Source: Variovorax sp. CAN15
GTDB taxonomy: Bacteria; Pseudomonadota; Gammaproteobacteria; Burkholderiales; Burkholderiaceae_C
Direction of reading: 5' to 3'
DNA: 63,030 nucleotides
Assembly (NCBI RefSeq): GCF_030462475.1
Contig: NZ_JASMRZ010000003.1
Coordinates: 1-63,030 of the forward strand
The position numbers and the translations under genes were made by a program. Positions within the stretch are counted from its first letter, which is position 1. The number at the start of each line of letters is the position of its first letter. The notes beneath the pieces are model-generated. The model had not been told where the DNA came from and did no database searches. It was given only the letters and a program-made list of their open reading frames with translations. Shown here one piece after another: positions 49,576 to 60,511 of this stretch.

Positions 49576-50151
49576 TCAGAGCCCGAGCGCGTGCCGCACG
49601 CGCTCGCGCAGCACCGGCAGCACGTCGCTCTCGAACCACGGGTGGTGCTTGAGCCAGCCCGTGTTGCGCGGCGACGGATGCGGCAGTGGAATGAAGCGCG
49701 GCGCGTAGCCGGCGAAGGCCTGCACGGTCTCGGTGACGCCGGCGTTCGCCTTCCTGCCGAGGAAGTGGCGCTGCGCGTACTGGCCGATGAGCAGCGTCAG
49801 CTCCACCTGCTTCATCTGCGCGAACAGCTTGTCGTGCCACAGCTCGGCACATTCCCTGCGCGGCGGCAGGTCGCCGCTTTTGCCGCGGCCGGGGTAGCAG
49901 TAGCCCATCGGCACGATCGCCACGCGCGCGGCGTCGTAGAACACCGCGCGGTCGATGCCTAGCCAGCGGCGAAGCTGGTCGCCGCTCCTGTCGTTCCACG
50001 GTACGCCCGTCTGGTGCACCGTGAGGCTGGGCGCCTGGCCGACGATCAGCAGCCTGGCGCTCGCGCTGGCCTGCACCACGGGCCGGGGGCCCAGCGGCAG
50101 GTGCACCGCGCACGCGCGGCAGGCGCGGACCTCGGCGAGCAGTGCCTCCAC
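49576..50151 (-). CDS. Uracil-DNA glycosylase superfamily protein
   Basis: The 191-aa protein has the superfamily motif A region LLIVGQAPSLTVHQTGVPW and the motif B HPSPRN near residue 160. A two-cysteine start (CRACAVH) is also visible, reminiscent of Fe-S members, though I do not see a full four-cysteine set. It probably removes or recognises damaged bases. Its gene is 4 nt from the PEP-mutase-family gene, so the two are likely co-transcribed. Confidence 0.82.
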   Translation of the reverse strand: MEALLAEVRACRACAVHLPLGPRPVVQASASARLLIVGQAPSLTVHQTGVPWNDRSGDQLRRWLGIDRAVFYDAARVAIVPMGYCYPGRGKSGDLPPRRECAELWHDKLFAQMKQVELTLLIGQYAQRHFLGRKANAGVTETVQAFAGYAPRFIPLPHPSPRNTGWLKHHPWFESDVLPVLRERVRHALGL

Positions 50152-50155
50152 GGCC

Positions 50156-50983
50156 TCAGTCTGCGAACGGCTTGAAGAAGGCGTTGAGTTCGGCGCCCGG
50201 CGCGGCGTCGGCGAAACCGTCGAAGCGCCCGTCGGCCAGCGTGCGCGCGGCGCGGATGAAGCCGCCCCAGGCCGCGCGCGCCAGAGCGCCGCCCACGCTG
50301 ACGCGGCGCACGCCGAGTTCGGCGATGTCCTTCATCGTGAGTTCGCTCGGGGCGCCCACCAGCAGGTTGACCGGCCTGCCGGCGGCAGCCGCGACCACGG
50401 CGGCGATCTGCTCGCGGGTCTTGATGCCGGGCGCGTAGAGGCAGTCGGCGCCCGCGTTCGCATACGCCTTGAGGCGCGCGACGGCATCGTCCAGGTCGGG
50501 ACGGCCTGCAAAGAAGTTCTCGGCGCGGCCGACCAGCAGCACGTCGGCGCCCGATGCATCGATGGCCTTGCGCGCGGCGCGCATGCGCTCGACCGCCACG
50601 TCGACGGGAAAGAGCGGATCGGCGGCGTTGCCCGTCGAGTCCTCGATGGACAGGCCCGCCACGCCCATCTCGATGGCGAGGCTCACGCTCGCGGCCACAC
50701 CCTGCGCATCGGCGGCGAAGCCGTTCTCGAAGTCGGCGTTCACCGGCAGGTCGGTCGCCTCCACGAGTTCGCGCAGGTGCGCGAGGATGTGCTCGCGCGA
50801 CATCGCGCCGTCCGCCTGCCCCTGCGACCACGCGAAGCCGGAGCTGGTGGTGGCCAGCGCCTTGAAGCCCAGGCCTTCGAGAAAACGCGCGCTGCCCGTG
50901 TCCCACGGGTTCGGAATGACGAAGCAGCCTTGTTCATGCAGGGCACGGAAGTCGGCGCGTTTCTGGGCGATGGTGCGGGTCAT
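50156..50983 (-). CDS. Isocitrate lyase/PEP mutase family protein
   Basis: The 275-aa protein shows the family pattern NPWDTGSARFLEGLGFKALA, DLPVNADFENGF and GVAGLSIEDSTG, with the metal-binding acid residues (D, E) in these segments. The family includes oxaloacetate decarboxylase-like and methylisocitrate-lyase-like enzymes, and the reaction cannot be fixed. It is a complete TIM-barrel length. It sits in a minus-strand run with housekeeping-type genes. Confidence 0.85.
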   Translation of the reverse strand: MTRTIAQKRADFRALHEQGCFVIPNPWDTGSARFLEGLGFKALATTSSGFAWSQGQADGAMSREHILAHLRELVEATDLPVNADFENGFAADAQGVAASVSLAIEMGVAGLSIEDSTGNAADPLFPVDVAVERMRAARKAIDASGADVLLVGRAENFFAGRPDLDDAVARLKAYANAGADCLYAPGIKTREQIAAVVAAAAGRPVNLLVGAPSELTMKDIAELGVRRVSVGGALARAAWGGFIRAARTLADGRFDGFADAAPGAELNAFFKPFAD

Positions 50984-51057
50984 GGGGCCTCGGCTTTGAG
51001 AGAGTTCAAGACGGTGGGCCGGCCATTCTGACGCAGCCCCGCATCTTCAGCACGCCC

Positions 51058-52439
<1,382 letters not shown>

Positions 52440-52440
<1 letters not shown>

Positions 52441-53630
52441 CAGCGCATCATGCTCTCATCTCTCGATGCAGGAAGCTGCTGTTTGACCAGTGCCACCCAG
52501 TAGGCCGCGCCCAGCGGCAGGATGTTGTCGTTGAAGTCGTAGTACGGGTTGTGCACGTTGGGGTCGTTCGGGCCTTCGCCCGCGCCGATGCCGATGTAGG
52601 CGCCGGGACGCTTCTGCAGCATGAAGGCGAAGTCTTCCGAGCCCATGGCGGGCGGGATGTCGGTGTGCACCTGCGCGCGCTCGACCAGGCTGGCGGCGGC
52701 GGAAATGGCCGCATCGGTCTCGGCGGGCGTGTTGACCACGCCGGGGTAGCCGCGGCGGTAGTCCAGCGCCACCTTCGCGCCGTGAGTGGCTGCCACGCCG
52801 TCGCAGATCTGCTGCATGGCGGCCTGGGTCTGGTCCTGGATGCCGGGGTCCAGCGTGCGCACGGTGCCGCGCAGCACGACGGTCTCGGGAATCACGTTCC
52901 AGGTGTCGCCGCCGTGGATCTGCGTGACGCTGACCACCGCCGAGTCGGTGGCGCCGGTGCGGCGGCTCACGATGGTCTGCAGCGCGTTCACCAGTTGCGC
53001 CGAGACCACCACCGAGTCGATGCCGGTCTCGGGCATGGCGCCGTGGCTGCCCTTGCCGGTGACGACGATCTCGAAGGTGTCGAGAAAGGCCGTCATCGTG
53101 CCCTTGCGGATCGCGAACTGGCCGCGCGGCAGTGCCGGAAAGTTGTGCATTCCGTAGACGGCGTCGGCCGGAAATTGCTCGAACAGGCCCTCGTCGACCA
53201 TCAGGCGGCCGCCGCCCTCGTTCTCTTCGGCGGGCTGGAACACGAAGTGCACCGTGCCCTTGAAGGGCCTGTGGCGCGAGAGGTGCTCGGCCGCGCCCAG
53301 CAGCATGGCCGTGTGGCCGTCATGGCCGCAGGCGTGCATCTTGCCGGCGCACTTCGAGGCGTGCGGCTGGGTGCCCAGTTCCTGCATGTTGAGGGCGTCG
53401 AGGTCGGCGCGCAGCGCGATGCTCGGGCCCTCGCCGTTCTTCAGCGTGCCCACCACGCCGGTGCCGGCCAGGCCGCGGTGCACCGGCAGGCCCATCAGCA
53501 TCAGCGCGTTGGCGACGACGTTGGCGGTGCGGTGCTCCTCGAAGGCGGTCTCGGGGTTGGCGTGGATGTCGCGGCGCCAGGCCAGCATGCGGGCGCGGGT
53601 GTCTTCGGCGATTTCGGGGTCGCGGTACAT
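52440..53630 (-). CDS. M20 family amidohydrolase (hippurate hydrolase-like)
   Basis: The 396-aa protein has metal-binding motifs [12 protein letters not shown] and [10 protein letters not shown], and a dimerisation domain beginning near [15 protein letters not shown]. This set is typical of the aminoacylase/hippurate hydrolase/IAA-amino acid hydrolase subgroup, which cleaves N-acyl amino acids. The ATG at 53630 is chosen because it begins the conserved N-terminus. It follows a DUF3100 membrane protein gene, and an uptake-plus-hydrolysis pair is plausible. Confidence 0.9.
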
Positions 53631-53679
53631 GGGATCGATCTCGGTGGGTGGATGGGAACTGGACGGACTTTTCGGAGGA

Positions 53680-53768
53680 ACACCGCGGAACCGGCTTTGC
53701 CGGGCCGCTGGTGTTGCCCCCCGGCAGGGGGTTGGCAAAGCGACACGAAGTGCGCGAAGCCTGGGGGC
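53680..53768 (-). repeat. Gene-end dispersed repeat, copy D
   Basis: The copy starts 12 nt after the stop codon of the DUF3100 gene in that gene's direction and lies between it and the M20 gene. It has the same two-hairpin plan as copies A-C and a CCCCC/GGGGG core pairing. Confidence 0.8.
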
Positions 53769-53780
53769 GAGACTTGTTCG

Positions 53781-55142
53781 TCAGTGGAAGAATTCGGCGA
53801 TCACGGTGGCACCCAGGAAGGTGCCGGCAGTGGCGGTGAGCGACACCACCACGATGCGCCAGCCCAGCTGGCGGAACACGGGCATGTCCTTCGCGACCGA
53901 GAAGCCGGCCAGCGCGAGCACCGGCGTGGTGAAGGCCAGGAAGTTGAGCTTGGCGGTGATCGCGATCAGCGCGTCGGAGAACGGGAACAGCCCCGGGATG
54001 CCCGCCAGCGTGGCCACCACCGACAGCACCAGCACCATCGGCAGGCGCGGCACCAGGCGCTTGATGCCCTCGACGATCAGCGCGATGGCCACCACGGCGG
54101 CCAGGCCTTCGAGCGACACCAGCACCGGCACCTTGTAGGTCAGCGAATTGCCGATGAGCACGCCGCCGCCCACCACCGCCCAGGCGATGAGCGTGTCGCG
54201 CAGCGGCAGCGCGCCGCCATGCCCCACGCTGACTTGCGACACGGCACCCGTGCCCGCCGCGTCCTGCGCGCCGCGCTTCGAGAAGCGGCCCAGCACCGGC
54301 TCCAGCTTGCCGTAGAGCCACGAGCACAGCGGCAGCGACAGGAACAGCGTGAAGTAGAAGCCCACCACCGTCGTCAGCAGGTTCGACGCGGCGGCGATGG
54401 CGGTGAGCTGCGGCAGCATTTCCGCCGGCTGCTGCGCCGCGATAGCGCCCAGCGCCGCCGCCATCAGGCTGCCCGAGCCCACGCCGGCGCCCATGGCCAG
54501 CGAGCGCGGATCGAAGATGTGCAGGCTGGCGACGAAGCCCGCCAGCACCGCGATGAAGAGCGCGCCCAGCACCGTGCCGGTGATGTACTCGGCCAGCACG
54601 CCGCGGCCCTCGGGCGAGGCCATGCCGTACTTCTCTCCGATGATCACTAGGTTGCCCTCGCGCCCCACCGAGAAGGTGGCGCCCACCGCCTCGCGCTTGA
54701 TGCCCAGCAGCAGCGCCAGCGGCAGGCCCAGCGCCAGGGTGCCCAGCGCGTGGCCGAACTCCTGGAACAAGAGCGCCCAGCCGGCCTGCTTCACCTGCGG
54801 CAGCGCGGCGCCCACCGTGAGGCCCAGCTTCACAACGAAGAGCAGCAGTCCCGCGTTGAGCAGGCCGCCGGCAAACGACTGCTCGGCCGTCGCCACGCGC
54901 ACCACGCCCGGCAGGCGGCGATGCGCGATGCCCCATGCGGCCGCGATCAGCAGCGCCCACAGCATCGGCAGCAGCGCCACCTTGCCCGGGCCGACGCTGA
55001 ACTGCACCGGACCGATCAGCTCGGCCACGGCCACGACGGCCAGGGTGACGAGCGCGAGCCGGAGCTTGCCGGAAGCCGAGGAAGAGGCGGTGGATGGGAG
55101 CGTGGAGGTGGTGGAGGCGGCGGATGTCATCGGGTGGGGCAT
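53781..55142 (-). CDS. DUF3100 membrane protein
   Basis: The 453-aa protein has about ten to twelve hydrophobic segments starting near residue 27 (LRLALVTLAVVAVAELIGPV). Features such as GREGNLVIIGEKYGMASPEG and GVGSGSLMAAALGAIA fit the DUF3100 family, a transporter-like group of unknown substrate. The start is uncertain: I use the ATG at 55142, but in-frame ATG codons at 55130 and 55202 are alternatives and none has a strong ribosome site. It is followed by an M20 amidohydrolase, so import of an acylated amino acid or peptide-like compound is possible. A LysR gene is divergent. Confidence 0.8.
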   Translation of the reverse strand: MPHPMTSAASTTSTLPSTASSSASGKLRLALVTLAVVAVAELIGPVQFSVGPGKVALLPMLWALLIAAAWGIAHRRLPGVVRVATAEQSFAGGLLNAGLLLFVVKLGLTVGAALPQVKQAGWALLFQEFGHALGTLALGLPLALLLGIKREAVGATFSVGREGNLVIIGEKYGMASPEGRGVLAEYITGTVLGALFIAVLAGFVASLHIFDPRSLAMGAGVGSGSLMAAALGAIAAQQPAEMLPQLTAIAAASNLLTTVVGFYFTLFLSLPLCSWLYGKLEPVLGRFSKRGAQDAAGTGAVSQVSVGHGGALPLRDTLIAWAVVGGGVLIGNSLTYKVPVLVSLEGLAAVVAIALIVEGIKRLVPRLPMVLVLSVVATLAGIPGLFPFSDALIAITAKLNFLAFTTPVLALAGFSVAKDMPVFRQLGWRIVVVSLTATAGTFLGATVIAEFFH

Positions 55143-55226
55143 CGTGTGGCGCAGCGGCGGCTGCGGGGTGCCGGGGAGTTTCGGATCGCCTGCCTCTTGC
55201 ATCAATGACCGCGAATTGACATATTT

Positions 55227-55243
55227 GTTGCATTGAATGCAAC
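55227..55243. promoter_or_regulatory. Perfect 17-bp palindrome in the DUF3100/LysR divergent promoter
   Basis: GTTGCATT-G-AATGCAAC is a perfect dyad with an odd centre. It lies between the divergent DUF3100 and LysR genes, 17 nt upstream of the LysR start codon, and is a strong candidate for the LysR binding site. Confidence 0.6.
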
Positions 55244-55260
55244 ACTCAGGAGACGGGGCC

Positions 55261-56190
55261 ATGGACGACAGGCTCGACACGCGCCGCGTGCGCTACTTCA
55301 TGCAGGTGCTGGACAGCGGCTCCGTGCGCGGCGCCGCCGAGGTGCTCGACATGGACCCCTCGGCCGTGAGCCGCGCCATCGGCATCCTCGAGCAGGAGTG
55401 CGGCCTGCCGCTGCTGGAGCGCCACGGACGCGGCGTGGTGCCCACCGACGCGGGCCAGATGCTGGCCGGCTACGTGCGGCGGCAGAACAGCCAGAAGCAG
55501 CACCTGATGGCGCAGCTCGACAGCATCCGCAAGATCGAGCGCGGCCACATCGACATCGTGGCCGGCGAGGGTTATGTGGACTGGCTCATGCGCCACAGCC
55601 TGCGCGACTTCATGACCTCGCATCCGAAGATCACCATCGACCTCGACGTGGCCAGCACCGACGAGATCGTGCAGCGGGTGGTGGAGGAGCGCGCCCACAT
55701 CGGCATGCTGTTCCAGCCGCCCAAGGACGAGCGGCTGACCTCGCACCAGTCGCACTCGCAGCCGATCCAGGCGATGGTGCTGCGTTCGCACCCGCTCGCC
55801 CAGTTGAGCCGGCCGCTGACGCTCGGCGACCTGCAGCCCTACCCGGGCGCCACGCTGCACCGCAGCTTCGGCGTGCGCCAGCACATCGAGGCCGCCGAGA
55901 TCAGCGAAGGCGTGCGCCTGCCATCGCTGCTGACCACCACATCCTTCAGCGCGCTCGGGCACTTCGTGTCGGCGGGGCTGGGCTATGCGCTGGGCACGCG
56001 CATCTCTCTCACGCCCAATGCCAGCAACCCGGAACTGGTCGAACTGCCGATGAAGAACCCGCTGCTGTCGCAGGGCCGCTCGCACATCGTGTCGCGCCAC
56101 GGACGCATGCTCTCGCCGGCCGCGGCGGAGTTGCTTCGGCAGGTGGTGACGGACATGCGGCGCTTCGCGGAGACCAAGCCTTCCGAATGA
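55261..56190 (+). CDS. LysR-family transcriptional regulator
   Basis: The 309-aa protein has a helix-turn-helix (RRVRYFMQVLDSGSVRGAAE, then VLDMDPSAVSRAIGILEQEC). A sensor domain follows. AGGAG 7 nt before the ATG at 55261 supports this start. It is divergent from the DUF3100-M20-sdaA gene run and is its likely regulator. The inducer is unknown. Confidence 0.88.
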   Translation: MDDRLDTRRVRYFMQVLDSGSVRGAAEVLDMDPSAVSRAIGILEQECGLPLLERHGRGVVPTDAGQMLAGYVRRQNSQKQHLMAQLDSIRKIERGHIDIVAGEGYVDWLMRHSLRDFMTSHPKITIDLDVASTDEIVQRVVEERAHIGMLFQPPKDERLTSHQSHSQPIQAMVLRSHPLAQLSRPLTLGDLQPYPGATLHRSFGVRQHIEAAEISEGVRLPSLLTTTSFSALGHFVSAGLGYALGTRISLTPNASNPELVELPMKNPLLSQGRSHIVSRHGRMLSPAAAELLRQVVTDMRRFAETKPSE

Positions 56191-56708
56191 CGATGAAGGG
56201 CTTCGTTTGCGCGCCGTGGCCCTTCGGTGTTCTGATCGGGCCCAACATGCTCTACGTCACCGCCCTCTTCGTCCATCTGCTGTGCGCCGCCTTCTGGGTC
56301 GGCGGCATGGCGACCATGCACTTCGCCGTGCGCCCCTCGGCCGTCGCCACGCTCGAACAGCCGCCGCAGCGCCTGCGCATGATGGCCGCGACGCTGCGGC
56401 GCTTCTTCGTGGGGGTGGACGCATCGGTCACGCTGCTCTTCGTGACCGGCGTGGCGATGATCCTTGCCGGCGGCGGCTTCCGCGGCCTGCACTGGCGCAT
56501 CGAGGCCATGATGAGCATCGCGATCGTGATGGCCGCCATCTACACCTACATCCGCGCCTCGGTGTTCAGGGCGATGCGCCGCGCGGTGGATGAAAGCGCC
56601 TGGCCGGTGGCTGCTGCGCGGCTGAACACGGTGCGCAAGCTGGTGACGGTGAACCTTGCGCTGGGCGTGATCGTGTTCGGCGTGGCGACCATCGGGCGCG
56701 CAAGCTGA
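56187..56708 (+). CDS. CopD-like integral membrane protein
   Basis: The 173-aa protein has four membrane helices with a conserved HLLCAAFWVGGMATMHFAVR in the first, typical of CopD/DUF2269-like small proteins. An internal ATG at 56247 would give a 153-aa form that begins MLYVTALFVHLL, which looks more natural for the family; the upstream ATG overlaps the LysR stop and could give coupled translation. The function is unknown; copper or heme handling is suggested only by family name. Confidence 0.75.
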   Translation: MTMKGFVCAPWPFGVLIGPNMLYVTALFVHLLCAAFWVGGMATMHFAVRPSAVATLEQPPQRLRMMAATLRRFFVGVDASVTLLFVTGVAMILAGGGFRGLHWRIEAMMSIAIVMAAIYTYIRASVFRAMRRAVDESAWPVAAARLNTVRKLVTVNLALGVIVFGVATIGRAS

Positions 56709-56775
56709 ACCGGCCCGGGGCCGTCAAGCAGCCGCGGGCCCGCATCATCGATCAGCTTCCGGTTCAGGGCCGGGA

Positions 56776-57189
56776 TCAGACCAGGTTCAGCTCCACCTCG
56801 ATGTTGCCGCGCGTGAGCTTCGAGTAGGGGCAGGTCTGGTGCGCGGTGTCGACCACGGCGCGTGCGGTCTCGCGGTCGAGGCCGGGCAGGCTCACGTTCA
56901 GGCGGGCCTGCAGGAAGTACTGGCCCTCTTCGAGCACGAGGTCGACTTCGGCGTCCACCGACAGGTCGGCCGGCAGCCTGACCTTCAGCGCGCCCGCGGC
57001 CTTGCCCATCGCGCCGATGAAGCAGGCCGACCAGCCGGCGGCGAACAGCTGCTCGGGGTTGGTGCCCGTACCGTTGCCGCCGGGAGGAGAGAGCTGGATG
57101 TCCAGGTGGCCGTCGCTGCTGCGCGATGCGCCGAGGCGGCCGCCGGTGGTGTGGGTCTTGCCGGTGTAGAGGACTTGCTTGTCGGTCAT
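56776..57189 (-). CDS. ohr: Organic hydroperoxide resistance protein Ohr
   Basis: The 137-aa protein has the two peroxidatic/resolving cysteines C56 (GWSACFIGAM) and C120 (HQTCPYSK) and R18 typical of Ohr. It reduces organic hydroperoxides using lipoyl or dithiol partners. AAGGAA 8 nt before the ATG at 57189 supports this start. No ohrR gene is adjacent. The gap between 57190 and 57412 should hold its promoter. Confidence 0.93.
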   Translation of the reverse strand: MTDKQVLYTGKTHTTGGRLGASRSSDGHLDIQLSPPGGNGTGTNPEQLFAAGWSACFIGAMGKAAGALKVRLPADLSVDAEVDLVLEEGQYFLQARLNVSLPGLDRETARAVVDTAHQTCPYSKLTRGNIEVELNLV

Positions 57190-57412
57190 GGTGGTTCCTT
57201 GCATGGACAGTGATTCGGAATGAGGCCCGGCTGTCGAAGGCCTCGTCGCTTCGTGCGATGTGCGTCGGAAGCGATGCAGGAATTACATCGGCGGGCTGTA
57301 TCCGCGATGTGTCGAACCACCGGCCGATTTGCATGCGCGTGTGTACGCTGCGCCATGCAGACACAGTGGCGTACAAATCTCCGGACGGAGGGAATCGGGA
57401 AAAAAGGAAGGC
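57190..57412. other. Gene-less gap of 223 nt between ohr and the VOC gene
   Basis: No gene or strong terminator is visible. The gap must contain the ohr promoter and the 3' end of the VOC transcript. I see no clear OhrR-type operator. Confidence 0.4.
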
Positions 57413-57844
57413 TCAGGCCGCCGGGCCCTTGAGCTCGATGGTGTTGCCGTCGGGGTCGGCGATGTAGATCGAGGGCCCGCTGCCCTCGGCGCCGAAGTTG
57501 TTCTGCACCTCGCCGTGCACCGCGACGCCATGATCGGCCATCAGCGTGCGGATGACGGCTTCGTCGAAGGGCTCGATGCGCAGGCAGACGTGATCGACGT
57601 TGCGGCCTTCCGCACCGGCGAGCGCCCCGCCCTGCCTGCCCAGCGGGCCATCGTGCGTGACGAGGTCGATCAGGCTGGTGCCCGCGCGCAGGTGCACGAG
57701 CCCCAGGTCGTCGCGACGCTTCTCGACGGCGCAGCCCAGCACGCCGCGATAGAAGGCGATGGAACGCTCGGCATCCTTCACGCGCAGCACGACGTGGTCG
57801 ATGCGCAGCACCGAGAAAGCGGGCATGGGCATCGGGCTGACCAT
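57413..57844 (-). CDS. VOC family protein (glyoxalase/dioxygenase superfamily)
   Basis: The 143-aa protein has the VOC start RIDHVVLRVKDAERSIAFYR with a metal-ligand histidine, a central VDHVCLRIEPF and the terminal YIADPDGNTIELKG, which supplies the last glutamate. It forms one metal site per two modules, so it dimerises. Substrate unknown. The start has AAGGAAGAG upstream. It follows the CoA-transferase gene by 29 nt. Confidence 0.85.
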   Translation of the reverse strand: MVSPMPMPAFSVLRIDHVVLRVKDAERSIAFYRGVLGCAVEKRRDDLGLVHLRAGTSLIDLVTHDGPLGRQGGALAGAEGRNVDHVCLRIEPFDEAVIRTLMADHGVAVHGEVQNNFGAEGSGPSIYIADPDGNTIELKGPAA

Positions 57845-57873
57845 GGCCTCTTCCTTCTTTTTCTCTTTCGTCT

Positions 57874-59109
57874 TCAGACCACGCCGGCCGACCGCAAGGC
57901 CTCGAAGCGGGCCGCGTCGATGCCCATTTCCGCCAGCACCTCCTGCGTGTGCTGGCCCAGCGCCGGAGGCGCATGGCGCAGCACGGGCGGCGTGGCCGAC
58001 AGGCGCAGCGGGCTCGCCACGCCGGTGATGCTGGCGATGCCGTCGCCCGCGTCGCGCGGCAGCGTGACCGCGAGGCCGCGCGCCTTGACCTGCGCGTCGT
58101 CGAAGGCCTGCGCGATGTCGTTGATCGGGCCGCAGGGCACGGCCTTGTCCTCGAGCAGCGTGACCCACGCGGCGGTGGTGCGGGTGCGGGTGAGCTCTTC
58201 CATCATCGGAATGAGCACGCCGCGGTGCTTCACGCGCAGGGTGTTGGTGGCGAAGCGCGCGTCGGTCGCCCACTCGGGGTGGCCACCGGCCTCGCAGAAG
58301 CGCGCGAACTGGCCGTTGTTGCCGATGGCCAGCAGCATCGCGCCGTCCTGCGTCGGAAAGTCCTGGTAGGGCGCGAGGCTGGGGTGCGTGTTGCCCTGGC
58401 GTCCGGGCGGCTTGCCGGTGTTGAGGAAGGCGCTGGCCTGGTTGGCGAGGATGGCCATGCCCACGTCGAGCAGCGCCATGTCGATGTGCTGGCCCTCGCC
58501 GGTGCGATCGCGCACCTGCAGCGCCGCGAGGATGGCGGTGCTGGCGTAGACGCCGGTGAACAGGTCGGTCAGCGCCACGCCCACGCGCAGCGGGCCGCCG
58601 CCGGGCACGTCGTCGGGACGGCCGGTGATGCTCATCATGCCGGTCATGGCCTGGATCATCAGGTCGTAGCCGGCGCGCTCGGCGTAGGGGCCGTCGTGGC
58701 CGAAGCCGGTCACGCTGCAGTAGATGAGGCGCGGGTTGGCCGCGCGCAGGCTCTCGTGGTCGAGGCCGTACTGCTTGAGGCCGCCGGTCTTGAAGTTCTC
58801 CACCACGATGTCGGCCTGCGCCGCCATCTGCCTGAGCAGCGCCTGCCCGTCGGGCGTGGCCATGTCGACCGTGACCGAGCGCTTGTTGCGGTTGCAGGCC
58901 GTGAAGTAGCTGGCCTGGTCGGTGTCGTTGCCGTCCGCATCCTTGATGAAGGGCGGGCCCCAGGTGCGCGTGTCGTCGCCGACGCCGGGGCGCTCGATCT
59001 TGACGACGTCGGCGCCCAGGTCCGCGAGGATCTGCGTGCACCACGGGCCCGCGAGCACGCGGGACAGATCGAGGACCTTGATGCCGTCGAGTGCTGCGGG
59101 CTTGGTCAT
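57874..59109 (-). CDS. CaiB/BaiF family CoA-transferase, glutarate-pathway type
   Basis: The 411-aa protein is a family III CoA-transferase: it has DLSRVLAGPWCTQILADLGA near the N-terminus, the segment DMALLDVGMAI with the catalytic Asp and GQHTQEVLAEMG near the end. With the glutaryl-CoA dehydrogenase gene 5 nt upstream, it probably transfers CoA to glutarate from succinyl-CoA. This is the usual pairing in lysine and glutarate breakdown. It and gcdH form an operon with the VOC gene. Confidence 0.9.
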   Translation of the reverse strand: MTKPAALDGIKVLDLSRVLAGPWCTQILADLGADVVKIERPGVGDDTRTWGPPFIKDADGNDTDQASYFTACNRNKRSVTVDMATPDGQALLRQMAAQADIVVENFKTGGLKQYGLDHESLRAANPRLIYCSVTGFGHDGPYAERAGYDLMIQAMTGMMSITGRPDDVPGGGPLRVGVALTDLFTGVYASTAILAALQVRDRTGEGQHIDMALLDVGMAILANQASAFLNTGKPPGRQGNTHPSLAPYQDFPTQDGAMLLAIGNNGQFARFCEAGGHPEWATDARFATNTLRVKHRGVLIPMMEELTRTRTTAAWVTLLEDKAVPCGPINDIAQAFDDAQVKARGLAVTLPRDAGDGIASITGVASPLRLSATPPVLRHAPPALGQHTQEVLAEMGIDAARFEALRSAGVV

Positions 59110-59114
59110 GCGGC

Positions 59115-60314
59115 TCAGTTGGCGAAAGCTGCGATGCCGGTGATGGCGCGGCCCAGGATGAGCGCGTGGATGTCGTGCGTGCCTTCGTAGGTGTTGACCA
59201 CTTCCAGGTTCACCAGGTGGCGCGCCACGCCGAACTCGTCGCTGATGCCGTTGCCGCCCATCATGTCGCGCGCCATGCGGGCGATGTCCAGCGACTTGCC
59301 GCAGTTGTTGCGCTTCATGATCGAGGTGATTTCGACCGCGGCGATGCCTTCGTCCTTCATGCGGCCCAGGCGCAGGCTGCCCTGCAGGCCGAGCGTGATC
59401 TCGGTCTGCATGTCGGCCAGCTTCTTCTGGATGAGCTGGTTGGCGGCCAGCGGGCGGCCGAACTGCTTGCGGTCCAGCGTGTACTGGCGGGCGCGGTGCC
59501 AGCAGTCTTCGGCGGCGCCGAGCGCGCCCCACGAGATGCCGTAGCGGGCGCTGTTGAGGCAGGTGAAGGGACCCTTGAGGCCCTGCACTTCGGGGAAGGC
59601 GTTCTCTTCGGGGCAGAACACGCCGTCCATCACGATCTCACCGGTGATGCTGGCGCGCAGGCCGACCTTGCCGTGGATGGCGGGGGCGGTGAGGCCCTTC
59701 ATGCCCTTCTCGAGCACGAAGCCGCGGATCGGGCCGACGGCGCCGCTCTCGCTGACTTCCTTGGCCCACACCACGAATACATCGGCGATGGGCGAGTTGC
59801 TGATCCACATCTTGGAGCCGGTGAGCGAGTAGCCGCCGGGCACCTTCTTGGCGCGCGTGGCCATGCTGCCGGGGTCGGAGCCGTGGTCGGGCTCGGTCAG
59901 GCCAAAGCAGCCGATCCATTCACCGGTGGCGAGCTTGGGCAGGAATTTCTGCTTCTGGCCCTCGGAGCCGAATTCGAAGATCGGCACCATCACCAGCGAG
60001 CTCTGCACGCTGGCCATCGAGCGGTAGCCCGAGTCGACGCGCTCGACTTCGCGGGCGATCAGGCCGTAGGCCACGTAGTTGAGGCCCGGGCCGCCGTACT
60101 GCTCGGGGATGGTGGGGCCCAGCAGGCCGAGGGCGCCCATTTCACGAAAGATGGCGGGGTCGGTCTCGCCGGTGCGGAAGCCCTCGAGCACGCGAGGAGC
60201 CAGGCGCTCCTGGCAGTAGGCATTGGCCGCGTCGCGGATCATGCGTTCTTCGTCGGTCAGCTGCTGGTCGAGAAGAAGGGGGTCGTCCCAGTGGAATTGC
60301 GCTTTGGCGGCCAT
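59115..60314 (-). CDS. gcdH: Glutaryl-CoA dehydrogenase
   Basis: The 399-aa protein is an acyl-CoA dehydrogenase with the Gcd pattern: [33 protein letters not shown] and the catalytic glutamate in [18 protein letters not shown]. It oxidises and decarboxylates glutaryl-CoA to crotonyl-CoA using FAD. The start has GGAGA upstream. A LysR gene is divergent and is the likely regulator, as in gcdR-gcdH systems. Confidence 0.95.
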   Translation of the reverse strand: MAAKAQFHWDDPLLLDQQLTDEERMIRDAANAYCQERLAPRVLEGFRTGETDPAIFREMGALGLLGPTIPEQYGGPGLNYVAYGLIAREVERVDSGYRSMASVQSSLVMVPIFEFGSEGQKQKFLPKLATGEWIGCFGLTEPDHGSDPGSMATRAKKVPGGYSLTGSKMWISNSPIADVFVVWAKEVSESGAVGPIRGFVLEKGMKGLTAPAIHGKVGLRASITGEIVMDGVFCPEENAFPEVQGLKGPFTCLNSARYGISWGALGAAEDCWHRARQYTLDRKQFGRPLAANQLIQKKLADMQTEITLGLQGSLRLGRMKDEGIAAVEITSIMKRNNCGKSLDIARMARDMMGGNGISDEFGVARHLVNLEVVNTYEGTHDIHALILGRAITGIAAFAN

Positions 60315-60326
60315 GTGGCTGTCTCC

Positions 60327-60451
60327 GGAAAAGGGGGAAAAGAGAAAAGAGAGAGAGAAAACAGGGGAATGGGGCGATGCTAGCCACGCGAGGGCCATGA
60401 CGCAAACGAGGAATCCGCACCCAGATATGCGTTCGTAGAATTTCTTGCAAG
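60327..60451. promoter_or_regulatory. Divergent control region of gcdH and its LysR regulator
   Basis: The gap holds a homopurine run at 60329-60361 (a polypyrimidine tract in the gcdH leader RNA) and the palindrome CTTGCAAG at 60444-60451. The palindrome is a candidate regulator site. No clear -35/-10 pair is called. Confidence 0.35.
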
Positions 60452-60511
60452 ATGTTCGAGCGTCTCCTTCATTGGTGAGCCTTCGATTCCATACATACAC
60501 CCGAGGCATAC

